Assembly (NCBI GenBank): GCA_036172665.1
Contig: CM069871.1
Coordinates: 1,426,001 to 1,490,000, forward strand
DNA length: 64,000 nt
Reading direction: 5' to 3'
DNA from: Prosopocoilus inquinatus
Lineage: Eukaryota; Arthropoda; Insecta; Coleoptera; Lucanidae
Shown here: positions 36,601 to 46,026 of the stretch, piece after piece
Numbering within the stretch: position 1 is the first letter of the stretch
Layout: each line of letters starts with the position of its first letter
Position numbers and translations under genes: made by a program
Notes under the pieces: generated by a model
The model's input: only the letters and a program-made list of their open reading frames with translations
What the model was told of the DNA's origin: nothing
Databases searched by the model: none

Positions 36601-38602
36601 GAATCTTTTTCGTTACCATTAAACTCGCCTTTTATTCTTATTTTTCCACTTCTTCATTCATCCATCCCCTTTCACGTGGATTTTCCCCGTAGGTTGTTCA
36701 TTTCCAATTACATTTCCGACGTTTTCTTTTAGATTATTTGCGTTTGTATGTTCCTTTCCTCCATTTCACCAAATCTTCCTTCTCCCTTTCACCAAATCTT
36801 CCTTCTCGCTTTTTGCCAAAGCTTCCTCCTCTCTCCAGGCTTAACATTGAATCTGAATCTTTTTCGTTGCGTTTAGACTCATGTTTTTTTCCAATTTTCC
36901 AACTTTCTCCTTCATCGCCTTTCATATTATGGATTCCTTTATATGTATAATCCTTTCCTCCCTCTTACCAAATCTTCTTCCTCCCTTTTTACCAAATCTT
37001 CCTCTTTTCCACGCTTAACATTGAATCTTTTTCGTTACAATTAAACTCGCCTTTTCTTCCAATTTTCCCTCTTCTTCATTCATCCATCCATCCATTTTCA
37101 CGTGGATTTCCCCCGTGGGTTGTTCATTTTCAATTACATTTCCGACGTTTTCTTTTTTTTTTAGATTATACCAAGCGATCGAATATTATTTTTTCACCTG
37201 TCGACAACATAATTTAGAGTGGGCTAACGCTTTCGTGGAGAAACAAAAGAGAGACCTGGAAGAAATCCTAACCAATAAACTGACTTTCCTGTGCAAAACC
37301 AAATACGACAGAATCAAGGCAACCATATACGACCTACGAGCTGGGGAATTAAGAAAGCACAGAGAAAGACTTCGAGAGCACCAAGCGGTAACTATATTCC
37401 ATTTTTTTTTCTTCCTAATTCGAAGGAGTACTTTGAAATTTTGGCGCGCTGAAAACGAGCTTTGTCGTTGGCAGCTTGCTGGAATTGACTGACCAATGAT
37501 AAAGCTCGTTTTTGGCGCGCCAAAATTTCAAAGTATTACTCCGAGCATGGGCTATTAAATGTTGTTCTCTTCTTATTAATAAACGAACTTGCCAGGGCAT
37601 TGGAAAACAAATGGAAAACATTTCGGCGATTTTTCCGAAATACGCCCCCAAATACGACGCCCTAATATCCGCTTACAAAGAAGACGTGACCAACCTCACC
37701 AGCAAAATCGAAACGGCGGGAAACCTCGAGGTCGTAATGCTGGCGAGAGCTTCGCTGAGGTCCTTAACCGAAACCTGCAAGAAGAAGCTCGAGGAAGTCG
37801 ACCAGCAATACCAGAAGGAGTACCACAGCGAGAAAAACCGAATTCCTCTAGCGAACATCAATTTCATCAAAGCATTAGTGTATGGATGTTTGATGACCTA
37901 ATTCAAAGTAACAAATAGATTTTTTCTAATTGAAGAAACCTTTCAGATTGTTTACCGACGGGGGCAACTTCAGTCCACAAGAAGCAAAATCCACGTGCAA
38001 GGAGTTGGCGAAATTAGAAAAGACTGCCAAGAAGAAAGTGCCTCCGCCGGTCAAAGCCAGCAAGTCGAAATTCGAAAAATGTTATCAAGAGGTGCAGGCC
38101 AAATACGAAGAGCTGCAAACATTGTAAGTTTGTTATGAAACGTTCGAATTCGACCAGCGCCTACTAAAAACACAGGCCGGGTTTGAAGTAGGGGGGCAGC
38201 TCCAAAAAAAAAAACAGCAGTCAGTCTTTAATAAGCTCTGGTGGATCGGTTTTAATTACGTTTCTCATCCCTCCTGGTTATACGCACAGAGCAAGCCATC
38301 ATACAGAAGAGCTAGAATTCAGCAACAAATACAAGACGACCTTCAAGGAGCTGCAGGCTGCGCTCATCCAGGAAACGTTCGACTTGAAATTCAAATTGAA
38401 TCAACTGGCGGCGTTCGTCGGAAACGCGAAGCAAATTCAAGAGAAGTACCTCGGAGTTTCTAATTGCGCCAAATTCGTGCTCGACTTATTTAGCAGCACC
38501 CGCGAGAAATTCCTGGAATACCTGAGCGTGATTTTGCGCCCCCAAGCGAGGAATTACGGCAACTACGGTAACAGCCCAACCCAACCGATTGCGATGGCTT
38601 AA
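27668..38602 (+). CDS. Large coiled-coil protein, probably CCDC180-like
   Basis: Thirteen exons join in phase into about 918 aa: 27668-27881, 27935-28140, 28220-28447, 28520-28687, 28751-28937, 29006-29208, 32189-32362, 32435-32550, 32610-32873, 37165-37387, 37596-37879, 37947-38123 and 38290-38602. The product is almost wholly helical and charged. The N-terminal half (for example KVIARLMEKKQKEHEQAVEE, residues about 75-95) resembles the DUF4455 region and the C-terminal half (from exon 10, HNLEWANAFVEKQKRDLEEI) the DUF4456 region of CCDC180, a cilium/sperm-associated protein. That match is from memory of the family and is moderate. Human CCDC180 is much longer, so this would be a compact form. 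The exon 4-5 junction is ambiguous: 28683 to 28741 also keeps frame. Two ATGs (27668, 27671) could start. Introns 6 and 9 are satellite-filled. Confidence 0.75.
28453..28492 (+). repeat. ACC/ATC microsatellite in intron 3 of the CCDC180-like gene
   Basis: About thirteen ACC or ATC triplets follow the intron 3 donor directly, inside the 72-bp intron 28448-28519. It reads as open frame but lies outside the inferred exons. Confidence 0.6.
29230..31080. repeat. ~460-bp repeat array filling intron 6 of the CCDC180-like gene
   Basis: Repeat boundaries (TTTGAAATTTGCCGATAAAG and variants, followed by AAAGCCGACGC) fall near 29320, 30091, 30552 and 31006. The array is imperfect: the first copies are diverged and include an AT-rich TATATA insert near 29620. 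Shared internal blocks are TAATCAACTTAGTTTACTTT, GACGTAGACGGATC, CACGTGAC and CCACCACTGGGCTACGCC. Confidence 0.8.
31370..32110. repeat. ~260-bp tandem repeat, three copies, in intron 6
   Basis: The block GGCTTCCTTTGAAATCTGCC followed by CGCCTTGCAACTATCC recurs near 31460, 31720 and 31978. Between them lie AATGAATTAAACCAACACTA and CACTCGTTTGGGTG. The phrase CTTTGAAATCTGCCGACAA suggests descent from, or recombination with, the neighbouring 460-bp family. The array ends about 80 bp before exon 7. Confidence 0.75.
32930..33780. other. 5' part of intron 9 of the CCDC180-like gene
   Basis: AT-rich intronic sequence with no supported exon. An open frame near 33403-33621 is leucine/phenylalanine-rich and looks spurious. 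Confidence 0.4.
33780..35640. repeat. ~132-bp satellite in intron 9 of the CCDC180-like gene
   Basis: The unit contains GGAACCAAATCGAAATGGTC, TCTTTAGTGGAAACCAAACC, TTCATTTATCTAGA, GGAAGCTATCATCATCTTCA and GAGTTCCAAACCAATCCAAA. The regular block runs about 33.8-34.5 kb at 132-133 bp spacing. A longer composite of about 440 bp is then repeated at 34.6-35.05 and 35.05-35.4 kb (TGCGCGATTAGGAAGAATTG, GAAAAGAAGACGAGATGATT). Because 132 is divisible by three, one frame stays open for 172 codons; this is not a gene. Confidence 0.85.
35640..36240. other. Diverged continuation of the intron 9 satellite
   Basis: Phrases such as GGTTCGG.CGGAACCAAATGGAA and CAAACCAAATTC echo the 132-bp unit but spacing is lost. 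No exon or other element is supported. Confidence 0.4.
36240..37164. repeat. ~425-bp repeat that includes the intron 9 splice acceptor
   Basis: Pyrimidine-rich units carry TTCATTTCCAATTACATTTC, CGACGTTTTCTTTTAGATTA and CACCAAATCTTCCTTCTCCC. The acceptor-like TTTTAG occurs at 36310 and 36732; the true exon 10 acceptor is at 37164. The repeated block ends within a few bases of the exon junction. Both decoy acceptors are followed by an in-frame stop soon after. Confidence 0.8.
37425..37543. mobile_element. 119-bp palindromic MITE in intron 10 of the CCDC180-like gene
   Basis: Ends are GGAGTACTTTGAAATTTTGG and the near-complement CCAAAATTTCAAAGTATTAC with TCC. The arms continue GCGCGCTGAAAACGAGCTTT against AAAGCTCGTTTTTGGCGCGC. 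It makes up more than half of the 208-bp intron 37388-37595. No clear target-site duplication is visible. Confidence 0.75.
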
Positions 38603-38797
38603 AAAATTATTAGCAGGCAACCCAATTTACTTACGTACTACCTGAACATCTTTGTATGGAACTTGAAATTATAAGGCGCTTTCTTTCGCTTAAAAATTTC
38701 AATCGTGTTTCGAATAGTTTGGCCCTGAATTTCGTAATTGTTGCAACAAAACACCTGACTTGAATTTTTGATTGACAGTTCACCTGTAACTAACCAT

Positions 38798-39533
38798 AAT
38801 AGGGTACATGAGTATTTTTTTTTTAAGATTTTATTTGAACGTAGGCAAAAATACGATAATTTAGATATATTTCTTTTTTTTTTTCATAAGTGAATATTAA
38901 AGCCGTAAAAAATTGAAGAAATTTGAATTGATTAAATTCCCGCCAAAACGCACATTCCGACCGTGTGACGTCAGTGTTCATATGTTGTCAAATCGTAATA
39001 AGTGAATATCAATACGAACACTTAAAACTTATTACCATAAATAGTAAAACTTATTATCGGTATTGTACTGTGCTATAATGTAAAAATACCTGTGCAAGAA
39101 CTCCGAATAAATTATTTATAAGCGTTTCACAAAATTTATCGTTACCAACCTTACTTCTCAATGGCGAAAAGTTCCCGTTTCCGCTACAAATTCCTCACCA
39201 ACAAAGTAAAAAAATATAATAATTTCTATTTTAAGATATTCACTTCGTAATTGTTGCTTAAATTAAAACTATATTTTTCAGCACATATTAAGAGCAAACA
39301 CTCAAACTATTTGACAAGGGTCTGCATACAACATAAACGTCAAGGACAATGTATGAACACTGACGTCACAACGAATGGGAAGCCTTTCGAAATCACGTGA
39401 TTTTATTTATTAACTTAAGAGAATAATAAATAGAAACAGCGTACAAATTTGGTGTTTTCGCGTGTGTTATTAACTATAGTCTCGATTAGGGAGCTTTAAT
39501 TAATAATTTTCTATTATTGTCGTGTACCCTATT
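38798..39533. mobile_element. 736-bp element with nested inverted repeats
   Basis: Outer inverted repeat AATAGGGTACA (38798-38808) and TGTACCCTATT (39523-39533). A second, inner pair is perfect over 18 bp: GTGACGTCAGTGTTCATA (38965-38982) and its complement (39352-39369). The interior is AT-rich and non-coding. It could be one non-autonomous DNA transposon or one MITE inserted in another. It begins about 200 bp past the stop of the CCDC180-like gene, so it may contribute 3' UTR; an AATAAA lies inside it at 39106. Confidence 0.6.
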
Positions 39534-39586
39534 CAATCCAAACAAGTTTTAAAAATAGAGAGATTCAAAGGAAAGAATGGGTGAGA

Positions 39587-39664
39587 GTTGTTTACTCAGC
39601 AATCGATTGTGATTGGCTCACATGAAGGTAATAGCCAATCACAAACGACTGCTGAGTAAGCAAC
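39587..39664. repeat. Short hairpin repeat
   Basis: GTTGTTTACTCAGCA ... TTGTGATTGGCT is mirrored by AGCCAATCACAA ... TGCTGAGTAAGCAAC around a 13-base loop. Arms are about 32 bp with few mismatches. CCAAT-box cores sit in both arms. Confidence 0.6.
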
Positions 39665-40540
39665 GCATCCGCTGAACGCGCCCGATGTCTGTTTTTGAAT
39701 CAAAACACGTTTGGATCACGATTTTGTGAGCGAAAGAAATCGCCAATAGCTGATTTAATTCGTGGGTTGCTTATTCTAGAGTGTTCAGGGGGTCACGATT
39801 TAAAAACGGACATTTTGCAGAAGTCCTGCTGCGAAGCTTGTAACGCACCTCAGCCAGAGCATAACCTCCATTTTCTGTAAGAACGGAGCATGTTTCAAAA
39901 ACTAAGTACGCCATAATTACTTACATCAACAAACAAGGATCACCTACGCTCATTATCTTTAATTATATCCTGATCTAGATTATTACATAATTATTAATAT
40001 CGCAGCACAAATAACTTCCGTAACTTACTCTTGCAAGGCGGCGAAAACATGGCGATCGTGATGAAAACAGTGTTGCCAACTGTTGGTAACCGTTTTACAC
40101 CAGACATGCACTTTATAATAATACACCAGAATTCCACCGGATTCTATTTTTAGGACCACATTTAGAATGTTGAGCAATATACGTTACGATTCTTAATGAA
40201 TCATTAACTATGACACTCATTATTAATGGTCGCGTTCAGGTAAGCACAGCGTTGTACTGCTTTAATAAAGCGCAAAGCAATTTAGTATTCGATCGCAGTG
40301 TTGCAACTGATTTTCTGTTTGAACTCTACCAAAGGCAGCCGCTCAAAGGCAACGCTGCGACAAAAAAAAAACACATCGTAAACGGCTTACGTTTTATTAA
40401 AGCGTTGCAGCGCCGCAGTTACCTGAACGCCACCAATGATCGAAGGCAGTTTGAATTTAGCGCCATAACTACTTCACATTTACAAACGTGGCAAAAATGA
40501 ACAAATATATTGATTATTCGGCGTTAAATTTCAAAGTTTA
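39665..40540. other. Intergenic DNA between the two helical-protein genes
   Basis: No supported gene. An ATG at 40210 opens ten codons ending in a strong donor (CAG then GTAAGC, near 40239), which could be an upstream exon, but its phase does not fit the next plausible exon. A phrase with TCCGTAACTT and AAAACATG..GATCGT..TGATGAAAAC near 40015-40070 is echoed near 40690-40775. Confidence 0.35.
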
Positions 40541-41370
40541 CGCGTTATTTTGACAGGATTTGACAGAGGGTGACAGAAGCGAATCGTGACATGTACCTCA
40601 GCCACACCAGTCTTCGGTTTGCGTTCCCTACGATGAATTGGCAGGAGTAATCGTTGATAATATTTTGATTCGGATTATTAATATCAAAAGTAAGTTCCGT
40701 AACTTCTTCCTCTGACACGACATTTAAAAAAAAAGAAGGGAAAACATGTGATCGTCGTGATATGATGAAAACTCTAGCCCTGTAGGCTTGGTTTGGTTCT
40801 CGGGCGTGCTGCAACCATTAGGAGTGTGCGCACGACAAAGAAACCGAAGCCTTTTTTGTTGTACTCAGATTCCTGACAGTTCTAGCGTAGATCTAGGATC
40901 TGCCTAGGCGAGAAGTCGAGAATCAAAACAAGCCATGCCAGAAGCGAAAGAGGGAAAACCATGGAGTGGAGCTTGCGCTCTGGCCAAGGTACATTTCAAG
41001 ATTCGCTTGGCAGAATCAGCCGTTACCAACGAAATCTTCACTATTCTCACGTTTCCTGTTTTGAATAGTAAAAACAAAACGTCAATTTAGTTTATTAGCG
41101 TAAAATTTTTTAAAAAAAAGGAAACGCAAAGAAGAGCAGAGACTAAAAATATTATGAATGTTGTACTTTTTCGTAAAACACTAGAATTCTACTGAGAGTT
41201 TTATTTTTATTATCAAGTTTAGCATTATTTAAGTGCTCTGTTTAGTGTAAACTGCACTAAGTTGGCAACACCGGATTAAAACTGTCATAGCAACAGAGAG
41301 GGAAATCGAGGGCGGGGCTTGTGCCGTGGCTCAGGTACATTTCAAGACTCGCGGTTCCGTTTCAGTTGCG
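40540..41370. repeat. Three copies of a short coding-like segment, one inverted
   Basis: Copies lie at about 40570-40640 (minus), 40945-41010 (plus) and 41295-41350 (plus). The shared core is CAGGTACATTTCAAGATTCG preceded by GCTTGTGC.GTGGCT in the plus copies. In one common frame they read KPKTGVAEVHVTIRF, GACALAKVHFKIRLA and GACAVAQVHFKTRGS. The last copy runs into the first recognised exon of the gene that follows. Confidence 0.5.
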
Positions 41371-44300
41371 AAGGAACTTCTCAAGACGGATTCCAAAGAA
41401 GTTTCGAGCGATTGCAAGGGTCTGCTGTTTGATGTCAAACCGGAAGTTGGAGCGAACTACATTTCGAAAACGCAGGATTTTGTTTATACGTCGTACGAGC
41501 GCGTTCATACTTTTGGAGCGGTGAGTTGATCGTAATTCTGTCAAGTATCAATCAATAAGATTGCTTGATTATTTATTTATTATAATTGAGACAGTAGCTT
41601 TCTTCCTACGCTTCCTACACTCTTGCTAAACACACAGTATTTTTAGCAAGTGCGCATGAGCAGAAAAGTTCTGAAGTGATTTAGAATTAGCTATTTTCGC
41701 GGAGCTAATTCCGAACGTACCCTGAATGGTATTCTAACCTGTACTACTTAAAATTTTAACAAAATTCAGAATTTTTGCTTTCTGCAAACTATTTTTGAAT
41801 CGTTTCTTAATAGTTCTAATTTGTTAGAAATCGTGTATGGTCAGAGAAAACCCGTGTTTTGTTGAAATTTTAAATATTTCAGGTTAGAATCCATTCGGGA
41901 TACGTTCTGGATTAGCTCCGCGAAAACAGCTATTGTGTAGGAAGCAAAGTTGGTAGACCAACCTGCTACACGCATTGCTGCTCAATTCTACCAACCTTGG
42001 TAGGTAAAAAGCTATTATCATTGAAGTCAGTTTAAGGTTCTAAATCGAAAGAGATAGCGACATTAGTAATTTTTTTTTCTATCAATCCTTGTCGCACAAT
42101 AAACTCCTCTAGAGATAAGAAAAAACACAGTCGAAAGTTTGCTGAAATTCAAAGTGACGTTGACAAATTACTTTGACACGAAACTTCAAATACCTTGCCA
42201 ACTTAGTATTTTGTTAATGTTTTATAGGGGACTTATGTTTTACACCAATATAATGCAACAGGTGGTGGTTTTTTTTTTTATTTATGAACAACGTATACTT
42301 TTGCTGCATAGAATAACATAACCTAATACATTTTTGACTAGACTAAACTGCAACCATCGTAGTAAACAGAATTCCCTATAAAGAAAAATCACTAATGTCG
42401 CTACCTGTGTCGATTTAGAACCCTACATTTCTCTAGAAACTCTTTAATTAGAGTCTGGACAATACCGCCATGTTTTATCACAACAACTAGCTATGATTGG
42501 GAGAGAAGAAAAGTAGGCGTTACCTTCTCGCCTGTTAGGTTTGACAGTTGTCAAGTTTCAATTTGTAATACAACATGGCGGCGCCAATCAAAACTTAGTT
42601 ACGACTTGTCCAGACACACTTATTACAGGGTTTCTACATTTCTTTTATTAGAAGCGCCTCTCTCTTGGTTGCTGACTTTCTTGAATAGTTTACGAACGCA
42701 CGAATGACCAATCAGTCTTAAGGTAGGCGGAGACTTTGTGGTTCAATGGACAGCAACGGCAATTTACCGAAGGTAATCATAGAGAAAATAATTGGCAACG
42801 ACGACATTTATCGTGTTAAAAAAAAAAACGTGTACTGATAAAGCGGCTGATTAAAACTAAGAAGCGTCGACAGAAAAGAAATGCATCGATCGAAGAAAAC
42901 ACATTCTTTTGTCATATCAAGCTTCGGCCAATAACAAGTCACTCAAGCGAAAAGATAAAAATTATGGTGACGTTTTCTATGTAGGTAGACATTACGTCAT
43001 CAATTGAATCAGTCCGACCAATCGAATCGTACAGCGCAGATAAGAGACGAGAAACAAAAATATCTTTCAGACCAATGCCGCGTATACTATGCGCGGTTAG
43101 GTACTGTTGATTCGTCTTTATTAAACACGCCCATCGAGAGGCGGGTTTAAAATACCCAGAAGAGTGCGAGACCTGTCTCGAGATTACAGAAGACAAAAGC
43201 ATTGTGTAGAGAGCTTTTTGACCCCATAACATATTATGAAGTAATCACATAATAGTATTTAAAAGTTATCCAATCAAGACACGCAACGATCCAGGCAAAT
43301 AAGCAGGAGTATTACGTAAGCCAGTCATAATTCGGGTGGGCGGAGCGATGATGCTCAATGAAAGACAGCAACGAATGACTAATAATTTAGGAAACGCCTT
43401 GAAATTTTCTAACCACTCACAATTTTAGAAACGGAACGTCAACAATGCTGATGATAAGACGTTACCCAACAACCTCTTCATATTATTTTGTTAGTTGAAG
43501 GTTTTATTTCTTGTGGCTCGAAGACTTCTCGCTTTCGTTGATTTTTTTGTACACAACTCCAAACAAAACCAAACATTTTTTTAATTCCAAAAGTATTATA
43601 TAAGTAAGCGGTTTCAATTATAAAGACATATCGTGGGACTCAATCTCGCTGGCTCGGTGTACCAATCAGGATCCCTTTCAGCCCCTCTTCTTCGGTAGAA
43701 GGAGCTTTTGATAACCTGCGCGCTTCCGAATCCGTAATTGTGTCTCGTCTTGGCGTGGTCCCACATGTTCCACCCGTACAAGAAACTCGTCGTTTCCGGA
43801 CAGTAATAGCGCTTTTCCGGTATTATCTGCATTCGCTCCTTGAGATACATTTTTCTACCATCGCGTTCACCTAAAATATAATTAAGTTGGTTTTCCTGCT
43901 TTAGAGATTTGGAGAATCGGATACTTGAAGACTGCCGTCATTGGTGACGAAAATTATTGGTTATCGTTAAACACGTGACCAATGAAAACCAACAGCAGCA
44001 GTCAGTCAGCAAATACCCAATCTTCCAAGTTGGAAAAGCAGCTTTAGAAGTGAATTTGGGAGAGGGCGTGGCTGGGCGGGGCCACAAAGTGCCTTCCTTC
44101 ACACCTGTATACAAGAGTTTGAGGGTCTCCGGATCCACGGGTCTCATAATATGATCTAGAGCTTCAGTTTCAATGACGGGAGGTTCAGGTATATCCGTCT
44201 CTTTTCTTCCGAACTTATCCTTGAAGGCGTTAAAGTTCCGGCGGTGCTCGGCCAACTCCTTCTTCGCCTCTTCCGGAACCTGTCGCTGCAGGGGGGCGTT

Positions 44301-45999
44301 CACGGTTTCGTTCAGCTTATCCTCGTTCGCCATGAACCACTTGAGGCGCAGCTTCTCCTCTTTTTCGATGCCGGCACGAGTGTACTTCTCCTTGGCTATG
44401 TCGTAACGTATTCTGCCCGGCGCCGCTTTGGCCTCCATTGTTTTTTTTTCTCTTCGTTTTTTGGAAAAATAAAAATAAATACGAGTAGGAAAACACGACA
44501 ATTTTGACAGTGCAATGACGGGGATTTTTTTTTGAGTTACAGAACGCCATGTTCGCCATGTTTTTCTTTTCTTCCAAATTTATCCTCGTGCTTTCACTTT
44601 TCTTTCTTCATCTCTTTCTGTTGTCGTTTCAGAGAAGTCTTCATTCAACTTTTCTTCTTTCGCTCCATAAACCTTCTCCTCTTCTCTTCTTTTCCAAAGT
44701 CATCGCGAGTATACCTATTTTTCTTTGACCATGTCTGGCTTAAGGAAACGCAACGACGCATTGCAATGACGATCATCGATGGTTTTTTTACTTACAGGAT
44801 TTATATTCAAGATACACCAACAGCGGGTTCCACAGGAAGGAGCTCCTGCATCCCACTTTTGAAGACTACATCATCGAAATGTTACCCAAACACGTTCATT
44901 TTTATTTGCAGTGTGAAATGGCATGGTTGAAGGAAACGCACGGTATAAACGCCTCGCCTGTCTTTGTTTTTAAAACAGAAACCCGCACATGTTTTCGCAG
45001 AGTTCATAGAAATGGCTGAGGATTTGTCTTGTTACTTTCTGGAATACTGCAGCAGATTCCTTCGCCAACACGCAGATAATTGCATGCGTGATTTACAAAG
45101 GGACTTCGGGGATGTCTGCACGAAAGTCGAAGGCCAAGCTCGGAGGAATCAAGACGAGTTCTTCAAAATCCATCGGAAATTGAAACCGTTGCATGGTTAC
45201 CCCGGAAACAAATCCATGTTGGAAGACCTCGATCTGGAGATGGAAGAATTCTTTCAGTGCAAAACTGAAGAGAGCCAGCCCTTTTTCCACGAGATCATAG
45301 TAAGAAGTATTTTGGCAGCAAATTAGAATTGCCTTCTCAAAAAAAAAAAAATACACTAATTCCGTTTTTATTACAGACAGACTTGGAAAACAAAATGGAA
45401 TTATTTAAAGCAAAAATAACTGAACTTGATGGTGAACTGAAAGTCGCAAAGCAGATATTCTTTGATACACCTTTGAGCAAAGCCATATTAGTTCAATATG
45501 AGGCAACTGTGACCTACCTGAAGCCTCTATTGGCCCTCAAATACGTCGCAGATGCCGAAAACGTTGGCCTAAAAATGAGTGAGTTTAGTCACAAAAGGTG
45601 TTTAGTGATTAACTAACACGTCCATTTACAAGGAATACTTCAAGAGTTGGATTCACTCAAAAAAGAAAACTTGTCTTTGCCTTTTGATTATGTACCAAAG
45701 GTGGAGTGTGTCGTCGAAGACAAAATTGATAATGATGGCACCTCCTCATCGGTTTCAAGTTCCAATGAAGAACTAAATTGTTTAATTCAGGTTTGCATTT
45801 CTCTCTTCTTCTTTTTGGTCGTTTCTTGAGAAGCAATTTTCTATAGAAATACGAGGAAGAAATGCAGGCGTTTTTTGCGGAGTTGAATCAAATGGAGGAA
45901 AACGACAAAGAAATTCTGCAACAGTGGAAAGATATGTGGGCTTTGGATAAAATCAAAATTGCTCAGCTGTATGACGTCAAATACAATCTGCCAAGTTGA
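41281..45999 (+). CDS. Unidentified helical protein, 5' end unresolved
   Basis: Six exons join in phase: up to 41520, then 44798-44942, 45001-45299, 45377-45578, 45633-45790 and 45847-45999 (TGA). They give at least 370 aa. The first exon has a clear donor (GCG then GTGAGT) and an open frame back to 41251, but no ATG. A start at 40934 (MPEAKEGKPWSGACALAK) joined near 41332 is possible. The product is rich in charged helices (MEEFFQCKTEESQPFFHEII, YEEEMQAFFAELNQMEENDK) with an aromatic N-terminal part (FVYTSYERVHTFGADLYSRY). I do not recognise the family. Intron 1 is 3.3 kb, contains three MITE-like elements, and hosts the minus-strand gene at 43.6-44.4 kb. Exons 2-6 are well supported by phase; the 5' end is not. 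Confidence 0.65.
41688..41934. mobile_element. ~247-bp MITE with ~50-bp inverted repeats
   Basis: Left arm AGCTATTTTCGCGGAGCTAA then TTCCGAACGTACCCTGAATGG; the right arm is its imperfect complement ending CTCCGCGAAAACAGCTATT. AT-rich interior, no open frame. First of three adjacent palindromic elements in intron 1 of the host gene. Confidence 0.75.
42034..42424. mobile_element. ~390-bp MITE-like element
   Basis: AGGTTCTAAATCGAAAGAGA then TAGCGACATTAGT at the left is complemented by ACTAATGTCGCTACCTGTGT then CGATTTAGAACCCT at the right. Arms are about 38 bp. The interior is AT-rich and non-coding. Confidence 0.7.
42451..42617. mobile_element. ~165-bp MITE-like element
   Basis: GTCTGGACAA then TACCGCCATGTT at the left faces AACATGGCGGCG and TTGTCCAGAC at the right. 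It begins only about 27 bp after the preceding element. Non-coding. Confidence 0.65.
43503..43508 (-). terminator. Putative poly(A) signal of the nested 196-aa gene
   Basis: AATAAA on the minus strand about 105 bp past the stop of the gene at 43614-44438. Confidence 0.4.
43614..44438 (-). CDS. Conserved-looking 196-aa protein, possibly a microtubule inner protein
   Basis: Two exons, 44438-44105 and 43870-43614, join at a phase-1 intron (ACAG donor before GTGTGA, TTTTAG acceptor). The ATG at 44438 begins MEAKAAPGRIRYDIAKEKYT. The N-terminal half is charged and helical; the C-terminal half has the pattern MYLKERMQIIPEKRYYCPET then SFLYGWNMWDH. Short single-copy proteins with an arginine/tyrosine-rich tail of this kind include axonemal microtubule inner proteins such as SPMIP1 (ATP6V1FNB); I suspect that family but cannot confirm it. 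The gene lies antisense in intron 1 of the neighbouring plus-strand gene, and its own intron contains a MITE. That it is a real gene is supported by length, phase and composition. Confidence 0.7.
43893..44047. mobile_element. MITE in the intron of the nested gene
   Basis: Imperfect inverted repeats: TTTTCC...GGAGAATCGGATACTTG at the left and CAAATACCCAATCTTCCAAG then TTGGAAAAGCAGCTTTAG at the right. The centre has TTATTGGTTATCG then CACGTGACCAATGA. It belongs to the same family as the element at 48.84-49.01 kb. Confidence 0.7.
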
Positions 46000-46020
46000 T
46001 TGTAAATCAGTAATTTTTTA

Positions 46021-46026
46021 AATAAA
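46021..46026 (+). terminator. Putative poly(A) signal
   Basis: AATAAA 22 bp after the stop of the unidentified helical-protein gene, implying a very short 3' UTR. Confidence 0.5.

Noticed and set aside
39695..39880. 61-codon frame with several cysteines
   Set aside because: Considered as a small secreted protein, but there is no signal peptide and the cysteines do not fit a known pattern.
40210..40500. 96-codon frame beginning MTLIINGRVQ
   Set aside because: A good splice donor occurs after ten codons, but nothing downstream joins in phase and the remaining frame shows no coding-like features.
42939..43232. 97-codon minus-strand frame
   Set aside because: Lies within an intron, shows no domain and has no supporting splice or poly(A) context.
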